A stretch of 64,000 nt of DNA from Micromussa lordhowensis (taxonomy: Eukaryota > Cnidaria > Anthozoa > Scleractinia > Lobophylliidae). The stretch lies in the NCBI GenBank assembly GCA_964020085.1, contig OZ026604.1, positions 26,404,697 through 26,468,696 on the forward strand, given 5' to 3'. The stretch's first letter is position 1. The number at the start of each line of letters is the position of its first letter. Below are positions 1-11,402 of this stretch, one piece after another. Both the position numbers and the translations under genes were made by a program. Below the pieces are notes generated by a model. The model did no database searches and had not been told where the DNA came from. It worked only from the letters and a program-made list of their open reading frames with translations.

Positions 1-134
1 CGCAACTTGGCAAACTAATGGCACCAAAGCACTCCTGGGGTGGGTCCGGGGCCACATGCAAAGTTTCGGAGCTGCGCGACATCTCGCACTATGCTAACCA
101 GCCCGTTTGCTAATTAGCCGAACTTTGCGCGCGT
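1..134 (+). repeat. Subunit A of the dimer (134 bp), first copy
   Basis: Type A starts CGCAACTTGG and ends TTTGCGCGCGT. It is told from B by bases at unit positions 9 (G), 20-21 (GG), 36 (T), 42 (G), 55 (C), 60 (A), 65 (T), 80 (C), 86 (G) and 98 (C). It holds 11 CpG sites and is 56% G+C. It contains an internal direct repeat, TGCTAACCAGCC at unit positions 92-103 and TGCTAATTAGCC at 108-119, matching at 10 of 12 bases. This first copy has a private T-to-G change at 51. The same subunit recurs every 293 bp through the window. Confidence 0.95.
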
Positions 135-293
135 CGCAACTTTGCAAACTAATACCACCAAAGCACTCCCGGGGTCGGTCCGGGTCCAAATGCGAAGTAT
201 CGGAGCTGCGCGAAATCTCCCACTATGCTAATCAGCCCGCAGATCCCCAGGCGTGGCCGGCTGGCTGACTCGTTAGCCGAGCTTGACGCGTGT
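135..293 (+). repeat. Subunit B of the dimer (159 bp), first copy
   Basis: Type B starts CGCAACTTTGC and ends TTGACGCGTGT. It matches A at 93 of the first 104 bases. After the shared CAGCCC, B has 55 bases where A has 30. The last 22 bases of each align again with about five mismatches, so about 25 bases (around CCCCAGGCGTGGCCGGCTGG) are either inserted in B or deleted from A. B holds 15 CpG sites and is 59% G+C. It carries one CCCGGG, one GCCGGC and, at its 3' end, one ACGCGT per copy. A GGCT/AGCC pair flanking GACTCGTT can form a short hairpin. Which of the two lengths is ancestral cannot be decided here. Confidence 0.95.
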
Positions 294-2905
294 CGCAACT
301 TGGCAAACTAATGGCACCAAAGCACTCCTGGGGTGGGTCCGGGTCCACATGCAAAGTTTCGGAGCTGCGCGACATCTCGCACTATGCTAACCAGCCCGTT
401 TGCTAATTAGCCGAACTTTGCGCGCGTCGCAACTTTGCAAACTAATACCACCAAAGCACTCCCGGGGTCGGTCCGGGTCCAAATGCGAAGTATCGGAGCT
501 GCGCGAAATCTCCCACTATGCTAATCAGCCCGCAGATCCCCAGGCGTGGCCGGCTGGCTGACTCGTTAGCCGAGCTTGACGCGTGTCGCAACTTGGCAAA
601 CTAATGGCACCAAAGCACTCCTGGGGTGGGTCCGGGTCCACATGCAAAGTTTCGGAGCTGCGCGACATCTCGCACTATGCTAACCAGCCCGTTTGCTAAT
701 TAGCCGAACTTTGCGCGCGTCGCAACTTTGCAAACTAATACCACCAAAGCACTCCCGGGGTCGGTCCGGGTCCAAATGCGAAGTATCGGAGCTGCGCGAA
801 ATCTCCCACTATGCTAATCAGCCCGCAGATCCCCAGGCGTGGCCGGCTGGCTGACTCGTTAGCCGAGCTTGACGCGTGTCGCAACTTGGCAAACTAATGG
901 CACCAAAGCACTCCTGGGGTGGGTCCGGGTCCACATGCAAAGTTTCGGAGCTGCGCGACATCTCGCACTATGCTAACCAGCCCGTTTGCTAATTAGCCGA
1001 ACTTTGCGCGCGTCGCAACTTTGCAAACTAATACCACCAAAGCACTCCCGGGGTCGGTCCGGGTCCAAATGCGAAGTATCGGAGCTGCGCGAAATCTCCC
1101 ACTATGCTAATCAGCCCGCAGATCCCCAGGCGTGGCCGGCTGGCTGACTCGTTAGCCGAGCTTGACGCGTGTCGCAACTTGGCAAACTAATGGCACCAAA
1201 GCACTCCTGGGGTGGGTCCGGGTCCACATGCAAAGTTTCGGAGCTGCGCGACATCTCGCACTATGCTAACCAGCCCGTTTGCTAATTAGCCGAACTTTGC
1301 GCGCGTCGCAACTTTGCAAACTAATACCACCAAAGCACTCCCGGGGTCGGTCCGGGTCCAAATGCGAAGTATCGGAGCTGCGCGAAATCTCCCACTATGC
1401 TAATCAGCCCGCCGATCCCCAGGCGTGGCCGGCTGGCTGACTCGTTAGCCGAGCTTGACGCGTGTCGCAACTTGGCAAACTAATGGCACCAAAGCACTCC
1501 TGGGGTGGGTCCGGGTCCACATGCAAAGTTTCGGAGCTGCGCGACATCTCGCACTATGCTAACCAGCCCGTTTGCTAATTAGCCGAACTTTGCGCGCGTC
1601 GCAACTTTGCAAACTAATACCACCAAAGCACTCCTGGGGTCGGTCCGGGTCCAAATGCGAAGTATCGGAGCTGCGCGAAATCTCCCACTATGCTAATCAG
1701 CCCGCAGATCCCCAGGCGTGGCCGGCTGGCTGACTCGTTAGCCGAGCTTGACGCGTGTCGCAACTTGGCAAACTAATGGCACCAAAGCACTCCTGGGGTG
1801 GGTCCGGGTCCACATGCAAAGTTTCGGAGCTGCGCGACATCTCGCACTATGCTAACCAGCCCGTTTGCTAATTAGCGGAACTTTGCGCGCGTCGCAACTT
1901 TGCAAACGAATACCACCAAAGCACTCCCGGGGTCGGTCCGGGTCCAAATGCAAAGTATCGGAGCTGCGCGAAATCTCCCACTATGCTAATCAGCCCGCAG
2001 ATCCCCAGGCGTGGCCGGCTGGCTGACTCGTTAGCCGAGCTTGACGCGTGTCGCAACTTGGCAAACTAATGGCACCAAAGCACTCCTGGGGTGGGTCCGG
2101 GTCCACATGCAAAGTTTCGGAGCTGCGCGACATCTCGCACTATGCTAACCAGCCCGTTTGCTAATTAGCCGAACTTTGCGCGCGTCGCAACTTTGCAAAC
2201 TAATACCACCAAAGCACTCCCGGGGTCGGTCCGGGTCCAAATGCGAAGTATCGGAGCTGCGCGAAATCTCCCACTATGCTAATCAGCCCGCAGATCCCCA
2301 GGCGTGGCCGGCTGGCTGACTCGTTAGCCGAGCTTGATGCGTGTCGCAACTTGGCAAACTAATGGCACCAAAGCACTCCTGGGGTGGGTCCGGGTCCACA
2401 TGCAAAGTTTCGGAGCTGCGCGACATCTCGCACTATGCTAACCAGCCCGTTTGCTAATTAGCCGAACTTTGCGCGCGTCGCAACTTTGCAAACTAATACC
2501 ACCAAAGCACTCCCGGGGTCGGTCCGGGTCCAAATGCGAAGTATCGGAGCTGCGCGAAATCTCCCACTATGCTAATCAGCCCGCAGATCCCCAGGCGTGG
2601 CCGGCTGGCTGACTCGTTAGCCGAGCTTGACGCGTGTCGCAACTTGGCAAACTAATGGCACCAAAGCACTCCTGGGGTGGGTCCGGGTCCACATGCAAAG
2701 TTTCGGAGCTGCGCGACATCTCGCACTATGCTAACCAGCCCGTTTGCTAATTAGCCGAACTTTGCGCGCGTCGCAACTTTGCAAACTAATACCACCAAAG
2801 CACTCCCGGGGTCGGTCCGGGTCCAAATGCGAAGTATCGGAGCTGCGCGAAATCTCCCACTATGCTAATCAGCCCGCAGATCCCCAGGCGTGGCCAGCTG
2901 GCTGA

Positions 2906-5900
2906 ATCGTTAGCCGAGCTTGACGCGTGTCGCAACTTGGCAAACTAATGGCACCAAAGCACTCCTGGGGTGGGTCCGGGTCCACATGCAAAGTTTCGGA
3001 GCTGCGCGACATCTCGCACTATGCTAACCAGCCCGTTTGCTAATTAGCCGAACTTTGCGCGCGTCGCAACTTTGCAAAGTAATACCACCAAAGCACTCCC
3101 GGGGTCGGTCCGGGTCCAAATGCGAAGTATCGGAGCTGCGCGAAATCTCCCACTATGCTAATCAGCCCGCAGATCCCCAGGCGTGGCCGGCTGGCTGACT
3201 CGTTAGCCGAGCTTGACGCGTGTCGCAACTTGGCAAACTAATGGCACCAAAGCACTCCTGGGGTGGGTCCGGGTCCACATGCAAAGTTTCGGAGCTGCGC
3301 GACATCTCGCACTATGCTAACCAGCCCGTTTGCTAATTAGCCGAACTTTGCGCGCGTCGCAACTTTGCAAACTAATACCACCAAAGCACTCCCGGGGTCG
3401 GTCCGGGTCCAAATGCGAAGTATCGGAGCTGCGCGAAATCTCCCACTATGCTAATCAGCCCGCAGATCCCCAGGCGTGGCCGGCTGGCTGACTCGTTAGC
3501 CGAGCTTGACGCGTGTCGCAACTTGGCAAACTAATGGCACCAAAGCACTCCTGGGGTGGGTCCGGGTCCACATGCAAAGTTTCGGAGCTGCGCGACATCT
3601 CGCACTATGCTAACCAGCCCGTTTGCTAATTAGCCGAACTTTGCGCGCGTCGCAACTTTGCAAACTAATACCACCAAAGCACTCCCGGGGTCGGTCCGGG
3701 TCCAAATGCGAAGTATCGGAGCTGCGCGAAATCTCCCACTATGCTAATCAGCCCGCAGATCCCCAGGCGTGGCCGGCTGGCTGACTCGTTAGCCGAGCTT
3801 GACGCGTGTCGCAACTTGGCAAACTAATGGCACCAAAGCACTCCTGGGGTGGGTCCGGGTCCACATGCAAAGTTTCGGAGCTGCGCGACATCTCGCACTA
3901 TGCTAACCAGCCCGTTTGCTAATTAGCCGAACTTTGCGCGCGTCGCAACTTTGCAAACTAATACCACCAAAGCACTCCCGGGGTCGGTCCGGGTCCAAAT
4001 GCGAAGTATCGGAGCTGCGCGAAATCTCCCACTATGCTAATCAGCCCGCAGATCCCCAGGCGTGGCCGGCTGGCTGACTCGTTAGCCGAGCTTGACGCGT
4101 CTCGCAACTTGGCAAACTAATGGCACCAAAGCACTCCTGGGGTGGGTCCGGGTCCACATGCAAAGTTTCGGAGCTGCGCGACATCTCGCACTATGCTAAC
4201 CAGCCCGTTTGCTAATTAGCCGAACTTTGCACGCGTCGCAACTTTGCAAACTAATACCACCAAAGCACTCCCGGGGTCGGTCCGGGTCCAAATGCGAAGT
4301 ATCGGAGCTGCGCGAAATCTCCCACTATGCTAATCAGCCCGCAGATCCCCAGGCGTGGCCGGCTGGCTGACTCGTTAGCCGAGCTTGACGCGTGTCGCAA
4401 CTTGGCAAACTAATGGCACCAAAGCACTCCTGGGGTGGGTCCGGGTCCACATGCAAAGTTTCGGAGCTGCGCGACATCTCGCACTATGCTAACCAGCCCG
4501 TTTGCTAATTAGCCGAACTTTGCGCGCGTCGCAACTTTGCAAACTAATACCACCAAAGCACTCCCGGGGTCGGTCCGGGTCCAAATGCGAAGTATCGGAG
4601 CTGCGCGAAATCTCCCACTATGCTAATCAGCCCGCAGATCCCCAGGCGTGGCCGGCTGGCTGACTCGTTAGCCGAGCTTGACGCGTGTCGCAACTTGGCA
4701 AACTAATGGCACCAAAGCACTCCTGGGGTGGGTCCGGGTCCACATGCAAAGTTTCGGAGCTGCGCGACATCTCGCACTATGCTAACCAGCCCGTTTGCTA
4801 ATTAGCCGAACTTTGCGCGCGTCGCAACTTTGCAAACTAATACCACCAAAGCACTCCCGGGGTCGGTCCGGGTCCAAATGCGAAGTATCGGAGCTGCGCG
4901 AAATCTCCCACTATGCTAATCAGCCCGCAGATCCCCAGGCGTGGCCGGCTGGCTGACTCGTTAGCCGAGCTTGACGCGTGTCGCAACTTGGCAAACTAAT
5001 GGCACCAAAGCACTCCTGGGGTGGGTCCGGGTCCACATGCAAAGTTTCGGAGCTGCGCGACATCTCGCACTATGCTAACCAGCCCGTTTGCTAATTAGCC
5101 GAACTTTGCGCGCGTCGCAACTTTGCAAACTAATAGCACCAAAGCACTCCCGGGGTCGGTCCGGGTCCAAATGCGAAGTATCGGAGCTGCGCGAAATCTC
5201 CCACTATGCTAATCAGCCCGCAGATCCCCAGGCGTGGCCGGCTGGCTGACTCGTTAGCCGAGCTTGACGCGTGTCGCAACTTGGCAAACTAATGGCACCA
5301 AAGCACTCCTGGGGTGGGTCCGGGTCCACATGCAAAGTTTCGGAGCTGCGCGACATCTCGCACTATGCTAACCAGCCCGTTTGCTAATTAGCCGAACTTT
5401 GCGCGCGTCGCAACTTTGCAAACTAATACCACCAAAGCACTCCCGGGGTCGGTCCGGGTCCAAATGCGAAGTATCGGAGCTGCGCGAAATCTCCCACTAT
5501 GCTAATCAGCCCGCAGATCCCCAGGCGTGGCCGGCTGGCTGACTCGTTAGCCGAGCTTGACGCGTGTCGCAACTTGGCAAACTAATGGCACCAAAGCACT
5601 CCTGGGGTGGGTCCGGGTCCACATGCAAAGTTTCGGAGCTGCGCGACATCTCGCACTATGCTAACCAGCCCGTTTGCTAATTAGCCGAACTTTGCGTGCG
5701 TCGCAACTTTGCAAACTAATACCACCAAAGCACTCCCGGGGTCGGTCCGGGTCCAAATGCAAAGTATCGGAGCTGCGCGAAATCTCCCACTATGCTAATC
5801 AGCCCGCAGATCCCCAGGCGTGGCCGGCTGGCTGACTCGTTAGCCGAGCTTGACGCGTGTCGCAACTTGGCAAACTAATGGCACCAAAGCACTCCTGGGG

Positions 5901-7300
5901 TGGGTCCGGGTCCACATGCAAAGTTTCGGAGCTGCGCGACATCTCGCACTATGCTAACCAGCCCGTTTGCTAATTAGCCGAACTTTGCGCGCGTCGCAAC
6001 TTTGCAAACTAATACCACCAAAGCACTCCCGGGGTCGGTCCGGGTCCAAATGCGAAGTATCGGAGCTGCGCGAAATCTCCCACTATGCTAATCAGCCCGC
6101 AGATCCCCAGGCGTGGCCGGCTGGCTGACTCGTTAGCCGAGCTTGACGCGTGTCGCAACTTGGCAAACTAATGGCACCAAAGCACTCCTGGGGTGGGTCT
6201 GTGTCCACATGCAAAGTTTCGGAGCTGCGCGACATCTCGCACTATGCTAACCAGCCCGTTTGCTAATTAGCCGAACTTTGCGCGCGTCGCAACTTTGCAA
6301 ACTAAGACCACCAAAGCACTCCCGGGGTCGGTCCGGGTCCAAATGCGAAGTATCGGAGCTGCGCGAAATCTCCCACTATGCTAATCAGCCCGCAGATCCC
6401 CAGGCGTGGCCGGCTGGCTGACTCGTTAGCCGAGCTTGACGCGTGTCGCAACTTGGCAAACTAATGGCACCAAAGCACTCCTGGGGTGGGTCCGGGTCCA
6501 CATGCAAAGTTTCGGAGCTGCGCGACATCTCGCACTATGCTAACCAGCCCGTTTGCTAATTAGCCGAACTTTGCGCGCGTCGCAACTTTGCAAACTAATA
6601 CAACCAAAGCACTCCCGGGGTCGGTCCGGGTCCAAATGCGAAGTATCGGAGCTGCGCGAAATTTCCCACTATGCTAATCAGCCCGCAGATCCCCAGGCGT
6701 GGCCGGCTGGCTGACTCGTTAGCCGAGCTTGACGCGTGTCGCAACTTGGCAAACTAATGGCACCAAAGCACTCCTGGGGTGGGTCCGGGTCCACATGCAA
6801 AGTTTCGGAGCTGCGCGACATCTCGCACTATGCTAACCAGCCCGTTTGCTAATTAGCCGAACTTTGCGCGCGTCGCAACTTTGCAAACTAATACCACCAA
6901 AGCACTCCCGGGGTCGGTCCGGGTCCAAATGCGAAGTATCGGAGCTGCGCGAAATCTCCCACTATGCTAATCAGCCCGCAGATCCCCAGGCGTGGCCGGC
7001 TGGCTGACTCGTTAGCCGAGCTTGACGCGTATCGCAACTTGGCAAACTAATGGCACCAAAGCACTCCTGGGGTGGGTCCGGGTCCACATGCAAAGTTTCG
7101 GAGCTGCGCGACATCTCGCACTATGCTAACCAGCCCGTTTGCTAATTAGCCGAACTTTGCGCGCGTCGCAACTTTGCAAACTAATACCACCAAAGCACTC
7201 CCGGGGTCGGTCCGGGTCCAAATGCGAAGTATCGGAGCTGCGCGAAATCTCCCACTATGCTAATCAGCCCGCAGATCCCCAGGCGTGGCCGGCTGGCTGA
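2906..7300. repeat. 15-dimer block (4,395 bp), first copy
   Basis: The block is opened by a paired signature: GACTCG to GAATCG at 2906 and AAACT to AAAGT at 3079. The same pair reappears at 7301/7474 and at 11403/11576. Further variants shared with the next block are GCGTGC at 5697, TGCAAAG at 5761, GGGTCTG at 6200, CTAAGACC at 6306, TACAACC at 6602 and GAAATTTCCC at 6663. Private marks include 4101, 4231, an A-like G in B at 5136, G-to-T at 6202 and GTATCGC at about 7030. The shared set shows that a whole stretch of the array was copied, not single units. Confidence 0.85.
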
Positions 7301-10300
7301 ATCGTTAGCCGAGCTTGACGCGTGTCGCAACTTGGCAAACTAATGGCACCAAAGCACTCCTGGGGTGGGTCCGGGTCCACATGCAAAGTTTCGGAGCTGC
7401 GCGACATCTCGCACTATGCTAACCAGCCCGTTTGCTAATTAGCCGAACTTTGCGCGCGTCGCAACTTTGCAAAGTAATACCACCAAAGCACTCCCGGGGT
7501 CGGTCCGGGTCCAAATGCGAAGTATCGGAGCTGCGCGAAATCTCCCACTATGCTAATCAGCCCGCAGATCCCCAGGCGTGGCCGGCTGGCTGACTCGTTA
7601 GCCGAGCTTGACGCGTGTCGCAACTTGGCAAACTAATGGCACCAAAGCACTCCTGGGGTGGGTCCGGGTCCACATGCAAAGTTTCGGAGCTGCGCGACAT
7701 CTCGCACTATGCTAACCAGCCCGTTTGCTAATTAGCCGAACTTTGCGCGCGTCGCAACTTTGCAAACTAATACCACCAAAGCACTCCCGGGGTCGGTCCG
7801 GGTCCAAATGCGAAGTATCGGAGCTGCGCGAAATCTCCCACTATGCTAATCAGCCCGCAGATCCCCAGGCGTGGCCGGCTGGCTGACTCGTTAGCCGAGC
7901 TTGACGCGTGTCGCAACTTGGCAAACTAATGGCACCAAAGCACTCCTGGGGTGGGTCCGGGTCCACATGCAAAGTTTCGGAGCTGCGCGACATCTCGCAC
8001 TATGCTAACCAGCCCGTTTGCTAATTAGCCGAACTTTGCGCGCGTCGCAACTTTGCAAACTAATACCACCAAAGCACTCCCGAGGTCGGTCCGGGTCCAA
8101 ATGCGAAGTATCGGAGCTGCGCGAAATCTCCCACTATGCTAATCAGCCCGCAGATCCCCAGGCGTGGCCGGCTGGCTGACTCGTTAGCCGAGCTTGACGC
8201 GTGTCGCAACTTGGCAAACTAATGGCACCAAAGCACTCCTGGGGTGGGTCCGGGTCCACATGCAAAGTTTCGGAGCTGCGCGACATCTCGCACTATGCTA
8301 ACCAGCCCGTTTGCTAATTAGCCGAACTTTGCGCGCGTCGCAACTTTGCAAACTAATACCACCAAAGCACTCCCGGGGTCGGTCCGGGTCCAAATGCGAA
8401 GTATCGGAGCTGCGCGAAATCTCCCACTATGCTAATCAGCCCGCAGATCCCCAGGCGTGGCCGGCTGGCTGACTCGTTAGCCGAGCTTGACGCGTGTCGC
8501 AACTTGGCAAACTAATGGCACCAAAGCACTCCTGGGGTGGGTCCGGGTCCACATGCAAAGTTTCGGAGCTGCGCGACATCTCGCACTATGCTAACCAGCC
8601 CGTTTGCTAATTAGCCGAACTTTGCGCGCGTCGCAACTTTGCAAACTAATACCACCAAAGCACTCCCGGGGTCGGTCCGGGTCCAAATGCGAAGTATCGG
8701 AGCTGCGCGAAATCTCCCACTATGCTAATCAGCCCGCAGATCCCCAGGCGTGGCCGGCTGGCTGACTCGTTAGCCGAGCTTGACGCGTGTCGCAACTTGG
8801 CAAACTAATGGCACCAAAGCACTCCTGGGGTGGGTCCGGGTCCACATGCAAAGTTTCGGAGCTGCGCGACATCTCGCACTATGCTAACCAGCCCGTTTGC
8901 TAATTAGCCGAACTTTGCGCGCGTCGCAACTTTGCAAACTAATACCACCAAAGCACTCCCGAGGTCGGTCCGGGTCCAAATGCGAAGTATCGGAGCTGCG
9001 CGAAATCTCCCACTATGCTAATCAGCCCGCAGATCCCCAGGCGTGGCCGGCTGGCTGACTCGTTAGCCGAGCTTGACGCGTGTCGCAACTTGGCAAACTA
9101 ATGGCACCAAAGCACTCCTGGGGTGGGTCCGGGTCCACATGCAAAGTTTCGGAGCTGCGCGACATCTCGCACTATGCTAACCAGCCCGTTTGCTAATTAG
9201 CCGAACTTTGCGCGCGTCGCAACTTTGCAAACTAATACCACCAAAGCACTCCCGGGGTCGGTCCGGGTCCAAATGCGAAGTATCGGAGCTGCGCGAAATC
9301 TCCCACTATGCTAATCAGCCCGCAGATCCCCAGGCGTGGCCGGCTGGCTGACTCGTTAGCCGAGCTTGACGCGTGTCGCAACTTGGCAAACTAATGGCAC
9401 CAAAGCACTCCTGGGGTGGGTCCGGGTCCACATGCAAAGTTTCGGAGCTGCGCGACATCTCGCACTATGCTAACCAGCCCGTTTGCTAATTAGCCGAACT
9501 TTGCGCGCGTCGCAACTTTGCAAACTAATACCACCAAAGCACTCCCGGGGTCGGTCCGGGTCCAAATGCGAAGTATCGGAGCTGCGCGAAATCTCCCACT
9601 ATGCTAATCAGCCCGCAGATCCCCAGGCGTGGCCGGCTGGCTGACTCGTTAGCCGAGCTTGACGCGTGTCGCAACTTGGCAAACTAATGGCACCAAAGCA
9701 CTCCTGGGGTGGGTCCGGGTCCACATGCAAAGTTTCGGAGCTGCGCGACATCTCGCACTATGCTAACCAGCCCGTTTGCTAATTAGCCGAACTTTGCGTG
9801 CGTCGCAACTTTGCAAACTAATACCACCAAAGCACTCCCGGGGTCGGTCCGGGTCCAAATGCAAAGTATCGGAGCTGCGCGAAATCTCCCACTATGCTAA
9901 TCAGCCCGCAGATCCCCAGGCGTGGCCGGCTGGCTGACTCGTTAGCCGAGCTTGACGCGTGTCGCAACTTGGCAAACTAATGGCACCAAAGCACTCCTGG
10001 GGTGGGTCCGGGTCCACATGCAAAGTTTCGGAGCTGCGCGACATCTCGCACTATGCTAACCAGCCCGTTTGCTAATTAGCCGAACTTTGCGCGCGTCGCA
10101 ACTTTGCAAACTAATACCACCAAAGCACTCCCGGGGTCGGTCCGGGTCCAAATGTGAAGTATCGGAGCTGCGCGAAATCTCCCACTATGCTAATCAGCCC
10201 GCAGATCCCCAGGCGTGGCCGGCTGGCTGACTCGTTAGCCGAGCTTGACGCGTGTCGCAACTTGGCAAACTAATGGCACCAAAGCACTCCTGGGGTGGGT

Positions 10301-11402
10301 CTGGGTCCACATGCAAAGTTTCGGAGCTGCGCGACATCTCGCACTATGCTAACCAGCCCGTTTGCTAATTAGCCGAACTTTGCGCGCGTCGCAACTTTGC
10401 AAACTAAGACCACCAAAGCACTCCCGGGGTCGGTCCGGGTCCAAATGCGAAGTATCGGAGCTGCGCGAAATCTCCCACTATGCTAATCAGCCCGCAGATC
10501 CCCAGGCGTGGCCGGCTGGCTGACTCGTTAGCCGAGCTTGACGCGTGTCGCAACTTGGCAAACTAATGGCACCAAAGCACTCCTGGGGTGGGTCCGGGTC
10601 CACATGCAAAGTTTCGGAGCTGCGCGACATCTCGCACTATGCTAACCAGCCCGTTTGCTAATTAGCCGAACTTTGTGCGCGTCGCAACTTTGCAAACTAA
10701 TACCACCAAAGCACTCCCGGGGTCGGTCCGGGTCCAAATGCGAAGTATCGGAGCTGCGCGAAATCTCCCACTATGCTAATCAGCCCGCAGATCCCCAGGC
10801 GTGGCCGGCTGGCTGACTCGTTAGCCGAGCTTGACGCGTGTCGCAACTTGGCAAACTAATGGCACCAAAGCACTCCTGGGGTGGGTCCGGGTCCACATGC
10901 AAAGTTTCGGAGCTGCGCGACATCTCGCACTATGCTAACCAGCCCGTTTGCTAATTAGCCGAACTTTGCGCGCGTCGCAACTTTGCAAACTAATACAACC
11001 AAAGCACTCCCGGGGTCGGTCCGGGTCCAAATGCGAAGTATCGGAGCTGCGCGAAATTTCCCACTATGCTAATCAGCCCGCAGATCCCCAGGCGTGGCCG
11101 GCTGGCTGACTCGTTAGCCGAGCTTGACGCGTGTCGCAACTTGGCAAACTAATGGCACCAAAGCACTCCTGGGGTGGGTCCGGGTCCACATGCAAAGTTT
11201 CGGAGCTGCGCGACATCTCGCACTATGCTAACCAGCCCGTTTGCTAATTAGCCGAACTTTGCGCGCGTCGCAACTTTGCAAACTAATACCACCAAAGCAC
11301 TCCCGGGGTCGGTCCGGGTCCAAATGCGAAGTATCGGAGCTGCGCGAAATCTCCCACTATGCTAATCAGCCCGCAGATCCCCAGGCGTGGCCGGCTGGCT
11401 GA
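7301..11402. repeat. 14-dimer block (4,102 bp), second copy of the preceding block
   Basis: Shared variants lie 4,102 bp (14 dimers) from their partners at 9799, 9863, 10302 and 10408. They lie 4,395 bp (15 dimers) away at 10997 and 11058, and 4,102 bp away again at 11403. The second copy has therefore gained one dimer between 10,408 and 10,997, probably the one carrying TTTGTGCGC at about 10,676. It has lost one dimer between 11,058 and 11,403 and another upstream of 9,799. Inside it, the private CCCGAGG variant occurs at 8083 and 8962, 879 bp apart, which is a local three-dimer duplication. Confidence 0.85.

Larger units (their letters stand above)
1..2905. repeat. Ordinary satellite array, left part
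   Basis: About ten dimers, close to consensus. Private or rare variants include A-to-C at 1413, an A-like T in a B subunit at 1635, C-to-G at 1877, T-to-G at 1908 (CAAACGAATA), an A-like A in B at 1952, a CpG transition at 2338 and G-to-A at 2896, which makes CAGCTG. No gene or unique sequence is present. Confidence 0.9.

Noticed and set aside
1..293. CENP-B box as a sign of centromere identity
   Set aside because: I searched the unit on both strands for the TTCG....A..CGGG core. TTTCGGAGC and CTTCGCATT begin like it but lack the CGGG at the right spacing.
1..293. 5S rRNA-derived unit (minus strand AGCTCCGAAACTTTGCATGT resembles AACTCCGAAGTTAAGCGTGC)
   Set aside because: The match is about 13 of 20 bases and stops there. 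The rest of the 5S internal promoter is not recognisable, so chance is the simpler reading.
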